From Acidobacteriota bacterium (GTDB lineage: Bacteria; Acidobacteriota; Terriglobia; Terriglobales; Acidobacteriaceae), in contig JAEKKE010000085.1 of NCBI GenBank assembly GCA_019510535.1, positions 1 to 17,597 on the forward strand: 17,597 nucleotides of DNA, written 5' to 3'. Below the pieces are notes generated by a model that was not told the origin of the DNA, searched no databases, and worked only from the letters and a program-made list of their open reading frames with translations. The stretch's first letter is position 1, and the number at the start of each line of letters is the position of its first letter. A program made the translations under genes and the position numbers. This document shows positions 1 through 7,702 of this stretch, in pieces.

Positions 1-1
1 T

Positions 2-679
2 TGCCGTCAGGACATGCACGACCAGCCGAAGATGTTTCCGCAGCGTTCGACGACGATCTTCGCCGACGGCCGCTCGGCTCGTCCTCAGGTGACCAACACC
101 GTAGCTCGTGGCCAGTTGCACGAGGACAGCTACTTCTACACCGGTCTGGTGGACAGCAAGGAAGCCGACGGCATGCCTTACCCGGCGACGCTCGATGTAT
201 TGAAGCGCGGCCAGGAGCGGTTCAATGTGTACTGCACGCCGTGCCACTCGCGTGTGGGCAACGGCGCCGGCGAGATCGTTGAGCGCGGCTACCGTCTGGC
301 GGGCAACTTCCATACGGAACGCCTGCGCAGCGCGCCGCTCGGCCACTTCTTCAGCGTGATGACCAACGGTTATGGCGCGATGCCCGATTACTCGGCGCAG
401 ATTACGCCGGCTGACCGCTGGGCTATCGCGTCCTATATCCGCGCGCTACAGCTGAGCCAGAACGCCAAGTCGAGCGATGTGCCGGCAGGTGTTGAGGCGA
501 AACCGCTGTCGAAGCTGGCGGAAGAGCAGGGCATGCCGGTGGGTTTCGCAGGTGACTGGTCGGTGCCGAATACCACGGGTCCCGCAGCTCCTGAGGTAGC
601 GAAGCCGGTCGAGTCTGCCACGCCGACGCCAACCACGACGCCCCGCGGTGACCAAGGAAGCAGCTCCGGCGACGGCTAA
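2..679 (+). CDS. actE: ActE-like monoheme cytochrome c lipoprotein of alternative complex III (5' end outside window; possibly frameshifted at 3' end)
   Basis: The reading frame is open from base 2, and its first codon is a cysteine followed by RQDMHDQPK. In ActE proteins such a Cys is the lipidated residue after the signal peptide, so probably only the signal peptide is missing from the window. The protein carries one heme c site, CTPCH, at about 220-240 bases, followed by the helical pattern GYGAMPDYS, whose Met is the probable distal ligand. In ACIII this subunit sits on the outer face of the membrane and passes electrons from the Fe-S/multiheme subunits towards the oxidase. The C-terminal 60 residues form a Pro/Ala/Thr/Val-rich linker. 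The last 11 residues (RGDQGSSSGDG) look unnatural, while a second cytochrome domain continues in the +1 frame, so the stop at 677-679 may come from a frameshift in the C run at 641-644. The family call is firm; the exact C terminus is not. Confidence 0.85.
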   Translation, partial: CRQDMHDQPKMFPQRSTTIFADGRSARPQVTNTVARGQLHEDSYFYTGLVDSKEADGMPYPATLDVLKRGQERFNVYCTPCHSRVGNGAGEIVERGYRLAGNFHTERLRSAPLGHFFSVMTNGYGAMPDYSAQITPADRWAIASYIRALQLSQNAKSSDVPAGVEAKPLSKLAEEQGMPVGFAGDWSVPNTTGPAAPEVAKPVESATPTPTTTPRGDQGSSSGDG

Positions 680-953
680 GACTGCTGCCCTGACTAAGCC
701 GAAGCCTGAGGACATCGCTGCAGGAAAGGCCACCTATATGGCGAACTGCAGTGTTTGCCATCAGGCAGCACGGACCGGACTTCCGCCGAACATTCCCTCT
801 CTGGTGGGCATCGTAGGACGGGTTGGTCCGGATCGTATCCGGCAGGTCGTGACGCAGGGTATTCCGACGGGCAAGATTCAGATGCCGTCATTTTCCGCGA
901 AGCTCTCTTCCACGGATATCGATCACCTGATCGCATATCTGGGTACCGAATAA
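648..953 (+). CDS. Small monoheme cytochrome c domain, probably the C-terminal half of the preceding cytochrome
   Basis: This 101-residue frame begins with an Ala/Lys/Thr/Pro-rich stretch and then a compact class I cytochrome c domain. It has the heme site CSVCH at residues 34-38, the segment GLPPNIPSLVG, and Met79 in QMPSF as the likely axial ligand. It ends IDHLIAYLGTE, the usual last helix of the fold. The only upstream start is the GTG at 648, which has no Shine-Dalgarno sequence and lies 32 bases inside the previous gene. No signal peptide precedes the domain, yet heme attachment requires export. Both points suggest it is translated as part of the ActE-like protein: removing one C from 641-644 gives a continuous linker reading TTPAVTKEAAPAT. 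It would add a second heme c to the chain between ACIII and the oxidase. If it is separate, export is unexplained. Confidence 0.75.
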   Translation: MTKEAAPATAKTAALTKPKPEDIAAGKATYMANCSVCHQAARTGLPPNIPSLVGIVGRVGPDRIRQVVTQGIPTGKIQMPSFSAKLSSTDIDHLIAYLGTE

Positions 954-989
954 TTTTCGAGATCTGAAGAAGGATTAAGGCCGTAACGA

Positions 990-2312
990 ATGGCACACGG
1001 ACACGAACAACACGGACACGGAGCTCACCATGGGCCGAAGACGCTGCCGGCATCGCTGCAGGCGCCTGAGGCTGTTGCAGCATGGCGCACACGGGCTCTG
1101 ATTGTGGCAGCGGTCGCGGCGATCGCCTCGCTCCTCTTCCTTTTCGGCGGCGGCGCGGACCATGTCATGCGCGCCTACCTGCTGGGCTGGATGATGACCT
1201 TCTCTCTCTGTGGCGGCGGTCTCTGCCTGCTGATGCTGCAGTATGTTTCGGGCGGTAAGTGGGGTCTTCTGCTGCGCCGTCCTCTGGAGGCGATGACCCG
1301 TACGCTTCCGCTGGTCTTCATTCTGTTGATTCCGATCCTGGTCTTCGCCAAGAAACTGTATCTCTGGGCTGCTTTCCCGACCTTTGAGGCAGTAGAAGAG
1401 GGCCTGAAGTCCAAGCTGCTCACTGAGGCCCAGGCACACGCCCTTAACTTCAAGCGGCCCATGCTCTCTCCGATGAGCGTCATCGTGCAGATGGTTGTGG
1501 TCTTCGCGATCATGGGCGCCTTTACCTACTTCCTGAACAAGTGGTCGCTCGAGCGCGAGGCCGATCCTGAGCGGGGATCGCAGGGCAGCTACGATCGCTG
1601 GCGTATCAAGTTCGAAAATCTGTCGGGTATCGGCGTTCTGATCTACGTTGGTCTGCTGACCGTCGTAGCCATCGACTTCATCATGGCACTCGACGTGACC
1701 TGGTACTCGTCGGTGTGGGGCCTGCTGTTCCTGGTCGGCCAGGGTTATGTTGTGCTGGCGGCTGCCGTCCACTCGGCGATCCGGCTCTCGAAGTATGAGC
1801 CGATGGCAACGATCCTGCGTAAGACTGAGCAGTACGACCTCGGTAAGTTCATGCTTGGCTTTGTCATGCTGAACATCTACCTGGCATTTGCCCAGTTCCT
1901 GATCATCTGGTCGGGTAACCTGCCGGAAGAGCTTCCCTGGTACCTGAACCGCATCCGTGGTGGATGGTGGGTGATCTGCACCTGCGACTTTATCTTCCAC
2001 TGGGTGATCCCATTCGTCCTGCTGCTGTCGAAGGACCTGAAGCGTTCTAAGTCGAAGATGCTGGCCCTGACCGGCTGGATGATCTTCGCTCGCGGCTTCG
2101 ACCTGTTCTGGCTGATTGAGCCGAACTTCCCGGATGCTGCGCGCAACCTGCATCTGAGCGGCAACCTCAGCATCCTGGCCTACATCACGGTACCGGTAGC
2201 GATCCTTGGCATCTGGATGGCGTTCTACCTCACGACGCTGATGTCGCGTCCGCTGGTTGTTGTGAATGACCCGCACACCGAAGAGATTCTGGAGCCCGAG
2301 CATGCACATTAA
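990..2312 (+). CDS. actF: ActF, integral membrane subunit of alternative complex III (quinol:electron acceptor oxidoreductase)
   Basis: The 440-residue protein has about ten hydrophobic segments, at roughly residues 36-55, 63-87, 109-129, 158-181 and then six more up to residue 430, as known for ActF/NrfD-like membrane subunits of ACIII. ActF and ActC form the membrane part that oxidises menaquinol. Recognisable family stretches include YVSGGKWG after the second span and FARGFDLFWLIEP in the ninth. The N terminus is histidine-rich (MAHGHEQHGHGAHHG) and should lie on the cytoplasmic side. The start ATG is preceded by TTAAGG about 9 bases away and GAAGAAGGA about 15 bases away. It follows the cytochrome gene after 36 bases, and its last codons overlap the start of the next gene, so it belongs to the same operon. 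Confidence 0.93.
   Translation: MAHGHEQHGHGAHHGPKTLPASLQAPEAVAAWRTRALIVAAVAAIASLLFLFGGGADHVMRAYLLGWMMTFSLCGGGLCLLMLQYVSGGKWGLLLRRPLEAMTRTLPLVFILLIPILVFAKKLYLWAAFPTFEAVEEGLKSKLLTEAQAHALNFKRPMLSPMSVIVQMVVVFAIMGAFTYFLNKWSLEREADPERGSQGSYDRWRIKFENLSGIGVLIYVGLLTVVAIDFIMALDVTWYSSVWGLLFLVGQGYVVLAAAVHSAIRLSKYEPMATILRKTEQYDLGKFMLGFVMLNIYLAFAQFLIIWSGNLPEELPWYLNRIRGGWWVICTCDFIFHWVIPFVLLLSKDLKRSKSKMLALTGWMIFARGFDLFWLIEPNFPDAARNLHLSGNLSILAYITVPVAILGIWMAFYLTTLMSRPLVVVNDPHTEEILEPEHAH
2291..2294 (+). promoter_or_regulatory. Ribosome-binding site that fixes the start of the 2302 gene
   Basis: GGAG lies seven bases before ATG 2302, inside the end of actF. A longer frame reaches back to an ATG at 2266, but the extra 12 residues (MTRTPKRFWSPS) have no ribosome-binding site and are an out-of-frame read of actF. 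The later start gives an 11-base overlap. Confidence 0.7.
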
Positions 2313-2973
2313 GCCCAATCAGAACGACGGGGATACCCTGAATCCGAATCCGCATCCTCAGGTGAACGATCCTGAGCATCCGGGCTATGAAGTCACCGAT
2401 GTCAATGTCAGCGGCATTCTGGTCTTCGTCGGCGGCCTGGCCGGTTTCGTAGCGGTCTTCTTTGTGGTCTGTTTCTTCATCGGCCGCCTGGTGAACAGCC
2501 AGATTGCGAAGGATGACGGTCCGCTGGACAAGTGGCACCAACAGTACGCACCGGCGAAGACAAGCGATGGCCTGACCTCGAACCCGGTCTTTGAGCAACG
2601 CTCTGCCTCGCAGATCGTGAAGACTTTCCCTGGACCGCGTCTCGATCCCGATGACGGCAACCAGAGCTCGAGCGATCTGCACGCCAGGGAAGACCTGCTG
2701 TTGGAGAACTACTCGCAGGTGCAGGGCATGCCGAACTCGGTTCGCATTCCGATCGATCGTGCGATTGAACTGACCGCCGAACGCGGACTTCCGCTGGCTG
2801 CTGATGCCAAGGCCGCAACGACCGTGGCGAAGATGGTGGGCGCGGATACTCCGGTGGTGACGGCTCCGCTGACCAATGGATTCGCCCGTAGCGGTTTTGA
2901 GCAGGAGCGCATTGCGGAGCGCGAGCAGAAGCTTGAGTTCGCAAAAGAAGCAAGTAAGGAAGAGAAGAAGTAA
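2302..2973 (+). CDS. Conserved single-span membrane protein of unknown function in the ACIII/oxidase operon
   Basis: No named function is recognised. The 223-residue protein has a polar N terminus rich in Asn, Pro and His (about 1-35), one strong membrane segment at 37-60 (ending VVCFFIGRL), and a long soluble region. The soluble part contains PGPRLDPDDG near 111-119, a stretch around DLHAREDLLLENYSQV, and then SVRIPIDRAIELTAERGLP at 146-164. Proteins with this last motif are, from memory, regular neighbours of ActF and Sco genes in Acidobacteria, Planctomycetes and related groups, usually annotated as hypothetical. The C terminus is Ala-rich and then a charged Glu/Lys helix. Its position between the quinol oxidase and copper-chaperone genes suggests an assembly, linker or small structural subunit of the respiratory complex; this is inference. 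Confidence 0.8.
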   Translation: MHIKPNQNDGDTLNPNPHPQVNDPEHPGYEVTDVNVSGILVFVGGLAGFVAVFFVVCFFIGRLVNSQIAKDDGPLDKWHQQYAPAKTSDGLTSNPVFEQRSASQIVKTFPGPRLDPDDGNQSSSDLHAREDLLLENYSQVQGMPNSVRIPIDRAIELTAERGLPLAADAKAATTVAKMVGADTPVVTAPLTNGFARSGFEQERIAEREQKLEFAKEASKEEKK

Positions 2974-2975
2974 CC

Positions 2976-3878
2976 ATGACGACGATGCACCCAATTCGGA
3001 AGACCCGCCTCGCCGCCCTGTTGGGATGCGCGCTGGCGTGTGCCTCCGCGATGGGGCAGGTCAGCGGCTATGGTGACAAACAGACTGGCGAAGTCAGCGG
3101 TGGGCAACTGCCGACCGTGCTGCAGCGCGTAGGCGTTGAGCAGCACCTGAATACGCCTTTGCCGTTGCATCTTCCGTTCACGGACGAGACTGGAAAGCCC
3201 GTCACGCTGAACGACTACTTCGACGGCAAGAAGCCCGGGCTCTTTGCTCTGGTGTACTACCGCTGCCCGATGCTTTGCTCCGAGGAGATGGACGGCATGG
3301 CCTCCGCTCTTCAGATGGTGAAGCTGAAGCCGGGTAGTGACTTCAACATCGTGATGGTTTCGATCGATCCGCGGGAGACTCCTCAGGATGCGGCCGAAAA
3401 GAAAGCGATGTATGTGAAGCGGTATGGACATCCGGAGACAGCGAATGGCTGGCATTTCCTGGTTGGACCGAAGACCTCGATCGATGCGGTCTCGCAGGCT
3501 ACCGGGTATGGCTATGTCGAGGTGAAGAGCCCGGATGGGAAGACTTCGCAGTTCGCGCATGCCTCGGCGCTGGAAGTAGTGACACCTGAGGGACGGCTGG
3601 CACAGTACTACATGGGCGTGGAGTACTCGCCTAAGGACCTGCTGCTCGGCCTGATCGAAGCTTCCGGCAACAAGATCGGTTCGCCGGTCGCCAACATTTT
3701 GACGTACTGCTATCACTACGACCCGCAGCAGAACAAGCACAGCCTGATCGTGTCGCGTGTGGTGCAACTGGGCGGCATGGTTACCGTGGCCGGCCTGGGT
3801 GGGTTCATGTTCTTGATGTTCCGGCGGGATGCAAAGCTGGGACGTGATCATTCTTTGACGAAGCGACAGAACGGATAA
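2976..3878 (+). CDS. Sco-type copper chaperone (SCO1/SenC family) for CuA assembly
   Basis: The 300-residue protein has a signal peptide (cut near AMG-Q, residues 27-28) and a thioredoxin-like domain. It has the copper site CPMLC at 97-101, the partner histidine His195 in FAHAS, and the SIDPRETP strand near 129-136. Sco proteins hand copper to, or reduce, the CuA site of oxidase subunit II, and coxB lies directly downstream. Unlike mitochondrial Sco1, which has an N-terminal anchor, this one has a hydrophobic segment near the C terminus (about 262-282) followed by a basic tail, so the domain would face the periplasm with a C-terminal anchor. A conserved-looking YCYHYDP motif (244-250) just before the anchor adds another Cys/His pair. 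The ATG follows the previous stop by two bases; ATG at codon 4 is an alternative start. Confidence 0.92.
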   Translation: MTTMHPIRKTRLAALLGCALACASAMGQVSGYGDKQTGEVSGGQLPTVLQRVGVEQHLNTPLPLHLPFTDETGKPVTLNDYFDGKKPGLFALVYYRCPMLCSEEMDGMASALQMVKLKPGSDFNIVMVSIDPRETPQDAAEKKAMYVKRYGHPETANGWHFLVGPKTSIDAVSQATGYGYVEVKSPDGKTSQFAHASALEVVTPEGRLAQYYMGVEYSPKDLLLGLIEASGNKIGSPVANILTYCYHYDPQQNKHSLIVSRVVQLGGMVTVAGLGGFMFLMFRRDAKLGRDHSLTKRQNG

Positions 3879-3887
3879 AGGGAAACG

Positions 3888-4931
3888 ATGGGAATCAGTC
3901 CGGTACTTTGGCAATTTCTAAACAAGTGGCTCACCTCTTCGGCGTTGTTTCCGAAGGAGGCGTCGACCATTGCTCCCTATGCCGACGCTCTTTACTTCTT
4001 CCTGCTGGCGATGACGCTTGTCGGCGTGCTGATCGTCGGCGCGCTGGTCTTCGGTTTCTCGCTCCGCTACCGTAAGGAGCGCAACCCCGAGGCCACGCAG
4101 ATCGAAGGCTCCACGTTGCTGGAAGCAACCTGGACCATCATTCCGCTGGTCATCTTCCTGGTGACCTTCGTCTGGGGCGCGCTGCTGTACTTCCGCATCT
4201 ACAACCCGCCCGCCAACTCGATGAACATTTACATCGTCGGCAAGCAGTGGATGTGGAAGGCCGAGCATCCGGGCGGCCAGCACGAGATCAACACGCTGCA
4301 CGTGCCCACGGGCCGTCCGGTGCAGTTGACCATGATCTCGCAGGACGTGTTCCACTCCTACTCGATCCCCGAGTTCCGGGTGAAGCGTGAGGTGATTCCC
4401 GGCCGTTACTCGACGGTGTGGTTCAATGCCACCGAGCCGGGCGTCTATCACCTGTTCTGCACCCAGTACTGCGGTACGCTGCACTCGGGCATGATCGGCA
4501 CGGTGACGGCTCTGTCGCCGGACGATTATCAGAAGTGGACTGACGCTTCGACCAGCGGCATGAGCCTGGCACAGAACGGTGAGCGCCTGTTCGCGAGCCT
4601 GGGCTGCAACCAGTGCCACACCGGCGCTGCCGGCGCCCGCGGACCGAACCTCGCCGGTCTGTACGGCAAGAAGGTGCAGATGGAAGATGGATCGACGCAG
4701 CTTGCCAACGAGGCATTTTTGCGCGACACGATCCTGAACCCGTCATCGCACGTTCCGGCCGGCTATAAGCCGATTATGCCGACCTACCAGGGGCAGATCA
4801 GCGAAGAAGGCCTGATCGACCTGGTGGAGTACCTCAAGTCTCTGAAGACCAACTATCGTGTGCAGCAAACGCTGACCACAGCAACGTCCACAGAAGCGGC
4901 GCCGACCACGCCGGGGATGGTGAAGCCATGA
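3888..4931 (+). CDS. coxB: Cytochrome c oxidase subunit II with fused C-terminal cytochrome c (caa3-type)
   Basis: The 347-residue protein has two membrane helices (about 32-58 and 82-103), then a cupredoxin domain with a complete CuA site: His156, Cys191, Cys195, His199 and Met202, with the aromatic WMW electron-entry motif at 121-123. A class I cytochrome c domain follows, with heme site CNQCH at 240-244 and Met297 (IMPTY) as the likely sixth ligand. This fusion defines caa3 oxidases and lets the enzyme take electrons straight from ACIII or another cytochrome. The Ala/Thr-rich C terminus is dispensable-looking. The start ATG has AAAGGGAA about five bases upstream, nine bases after the sco stop. 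The last codons overlap coxA in an ATGA junction, indicating translational coupling. Confidence 0.96.
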   Translation: MGISPVLWQFLNKWLTSSALFPKEASTIAPYADALYFFLLAMTLVGVLIVGALVFGFSLRYRKERNPEATQIEGSTLLEATWTIIPLVIFLVTFVWGALLYFRIYNPPANSMNIYIVGKQWMWKAEHPGGQHEINTLHVPTGRPVQLTMISQDVFHSYSIPEFRVKREVIPGRYSTVWFNATEPGVYHLFCTQYCGTLHSGMIGTVTALSPDDYQKWTDASTSGMSLAQNGERLFASLGCNQCHTGAAGARGPNLAGLYGKKVQMEDGSTQLANEAFLRDTILNPSSHVPAGYKPIMPTYQGQISEEGLIDLVEYLKSLKTNYRVQQTLTTATSTEAAPTTPGMVKP

Positions 4932-6581
4932 GCACTATCGTTAGCCTTCCGGATCAGAGCACTGCAGCTCTGCCGAAGCGGAATTACCTGAATGCTGAGC
5001 ACGGCCTGCTGAGCTGGCTCCTTACCGGAGACCACAAGCGCATCGCCATGCTGTACCTGATCTCGATCACCGGCTTCTTCTTCCTGGGTGGAGCATTTGC
5101 CGGCCTGGTGCGTCTGGAGCTGTTGACTCCCGCAGGTGATCTGCTGGCTGCCGACACCTACAACAAGATGTTCACGATGCACGGCATCGTGATGATCTTC
5201 CTGTTCCTGGTGCCCTCGGTTCCGGCAACACTCGGCAACTTCCTGATCCCGATCATGATCGGAGCAAGGGATCTTGCCTTCCCGAAGATCAACCTGCTGA
5301 GCTGGTACCTGTACCTGATCGGTGGCACCTTCACGCTGACCGCGCTGGTTCTGGGCGGTGTGGATACGGGCTGGACCTTCACGACGCCGCTGTCGACGCA
5401 CTATCTGAACACGCACGTGATTACCACCGGTCTGGCGATCTTCGTCGCCGGCTTCAGCTCGATCTTTACGGGTCTGAACTTCATCGTGACGATTCACCGT
5501 ATGCGCGCACCGGGCATGACCTGGTTCCGTATGCCGCTGTTCGTGTGGTCGAACTATGCTGCCTCCATCCTGATGGTGCTGGGCACGCCGGTTCTGGCGA
5601 TCGCGATCGTCCTGGTGGTTCTGGAGCGTACGATCGGCCTGGGAGTCTTCGACCCGGCCAAGGGCGGCGATCCGCTGCTCTTCCAACACCTGTTCTGGTT
5701 CTACTCGCACCCTGCCGTGTACATCATGATTCTGCCGGGCATGGGTGTGATCTCCGAAGTGATGGCGAACTTCAGCCGTAAGCGCGTCTTCGGTTATACG
5801 GCCGTCGCCTTCTCTTCGGTGGCCATCGCGGTCTTCGGCTTCTTCGTATGGGCGCACCACATGTTCATCATGGGTGTCTCCAACTACTCGGCTCTGGTCT
5901 TCTCACTGCTGACCATGCTGGTTGCCGTGCCTTCGGCCATCAAGATCTTCAACTGGTCGGCGACGCTGTATAAGGGCTCCATCACCTTCGAGACCCCGAT
6001 GCTGTACGCCTTCGGCTTCATCGGTCTGTTCACCATCGGCGGTCTGACGGGCGTCTTCCTCGGCTCCCTGGGTATGGACATTCACCTGACCGAGACCTAC
6101 TTCATCGTGGCGCACTTCCACTTCGTGATGGTGGGCGGCATGCTGATGGCCTTCCTTGCCGGTATCCACTTCTGGTGGCCGAAGATGACGGGCCGTATGT
6201 ACCCCGAGTCGCTCTCGAAACTGGCTGCGGTGACGACCTTTATCGGCTTCATCCTGACCTTCTTCCCGCAGTTCATCCTCGGTTACCTGGGCATGCCGCG
6301 CCGCTACCATGCGTACCCGGCTGACTACCAGGTACTGAATGTTCTGTCGACAGCGGGCGCAACGGTTCTGGGCGTCGGCTATCTGCTGCCGATCCTGTAC
6401 CTGGCGTGGTCGCTGAAGTATGGCGAGATTGCCGGTCCTAATCCCTGGCAGGCTACCGGTCTTGAGTGGCAGTTACAGTCGCCGCCGCTGACCGAGAACT
6501 TTACGGAGATTCCGTATGTCGATTACGAGGCATACGATTTTGAGTGGCTGGCGCACAAGCAGAAACAAGAGGTGACGACCG

Positions 6582-6589
<8 letters not shown>
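4928..6589 (+). CDS. coxA: Cytochrome c oxidase subunit I, A2-type heme-copper oxidase
   Basis: The 553-residue protein has the usual 12-helix pattern and all metal ligands. Low-spin heme ligands are His85 and His398; the high-spin heme ligand is His396; CuB ligands are His261, His310 and His311, with Tyr265 placed for the His-Tyr cross-link. In helix VI the segment reads YSHPAVY rather than GHPEVY. The Tyr-Ser replacing the channel glutamate marks the A2 subfamily known from Rhodothermus and Thermus caa3 enzymes. D-channel residues Asp115 and Asn122 and the K-channel lysine Lys339 are present. The enzyme reduces O2 to water and pumps protons. It starts in an ATGA overlap with coxB, and its last bases overlap the coxC start. 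The C terminus (NPWQATGLEWQ and onward) is typical of full-length subunit I without a fused subunit III. Confidence 0.97.
6570..6575 (+). promoter_or_regulatory. Ribosome-binding site favouring a TTG start for coxC
   Basis: AGGTGA lies 6-7 bases before TTG 6582, inside the end of coxA. The ATG at 6594 would be 18 bases away from it and has only a weak GGA at a suitable distance. The TTG start gives an eight-base overlap with coxA. Confidence 0.55.
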
Positions 6590-7307
<718 letters not shown>

Positions 7308-7646
7308 ATGTCGGATCTTCATCACGACCCCGCAAACATCACGAATCCTGAGCATCACGATCACCACATCGTCGGCCCCTCGACCTACCTGGTCATCTAC
7401 GGTACGCTACTGGTGCTCACCGCGATCACGGTGGCGGCTGCCTTTGTGGAGATGGGCGCCCTGAACCCGATCGTGGCCGTTCTCATTGCCGTCATCAAGG
7501 CGACGGTGGTGATCCTGTGGTTCATGCACATGAAGTACCAGTCCAAGCTGCTGAAGCTGACCATCGGCGCCGGCGTCTTCACCTTCCTCGTCCTGATTGC
7601 GATGACGCTGAGTGACTACATGAGCCGGGCCTGGGGACTTTGGTAA
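7308..7646 (+). CDS. coxD: Cytochrome c oxidase subunit IV (small caa3-type subunit)
   Basis: This 112-residue protein has three hydrophobic helices and the pattern STYLVIYGTLLVLTAITV, then VAVLIAVIKATVVILWFMH and MKYQSKL. These mark the bacterial subunit IV family that accompanies caa3 and related oxidases. It is a structural subunit without redox centres. The N terminus again has many histidines (HH at 5-6, HHDHH at 16-20), like coxC and actF. The ATG follows the coxC stop directly, with GGGAG eight bases upstream. It is the last gene of the respiratory operon; a hairpin terminator follows 24 bases later. Confidence 0.93.
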   Translation: MSDLHHDPANITNPEHHDHHIVGPSTYLVIYGTLLVLTAITVAAAFVEMGALNPIVAVLIAVIKATVVILWFMHMKYQSKLLKLTIGAGVFTFLVLIAMTLSDYMSRAWGLW

Positions 7647-7670
7647 AGAGCTACTGAAATTGCAGTACAC

Positions 7671-7700
7671 GAATGCGGCCCTCGGGCCGCATTCTTATTG
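7671..7700 (+). terminator. Hairpin terminator after the cox operon
   Basis: GAATGCGGCCC and GGGCCGCATTC (7671-7681 and 7684-7694) form a perfect 11-base inverted repeat with a two-base centre, followed by TTATTG. The position after the last cox stop fits intrinsic termination, although the T run is short. It ends eight bases before the photolyase ATG. Confidence 0.75.
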
Positions 7701-7702
7701 AT

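Noticed and set aside
975..2318. Long minus strand open frame opposite actF
   Set aside because: Its translation is rich in Arg, Gln, His and Asp with no domain and is antisense to a clear ten-helix membrane protein; it is a shadow of GC-biased codon use.
2709..3914. Minus strand frame of about 400 codons opposite sco
   Set aside because: The composition is His/Arg/Gln-rich without recognisable motifs, and the opposite strand has an intact Sco protein with its copper site.
4853..5860. Minus strand frame opposite coxA
   Set aside because: Highly charged His/Gln/Glu/Arg composition typical of antisense to a hydrophobic protein; coxA is complete with all ligands.
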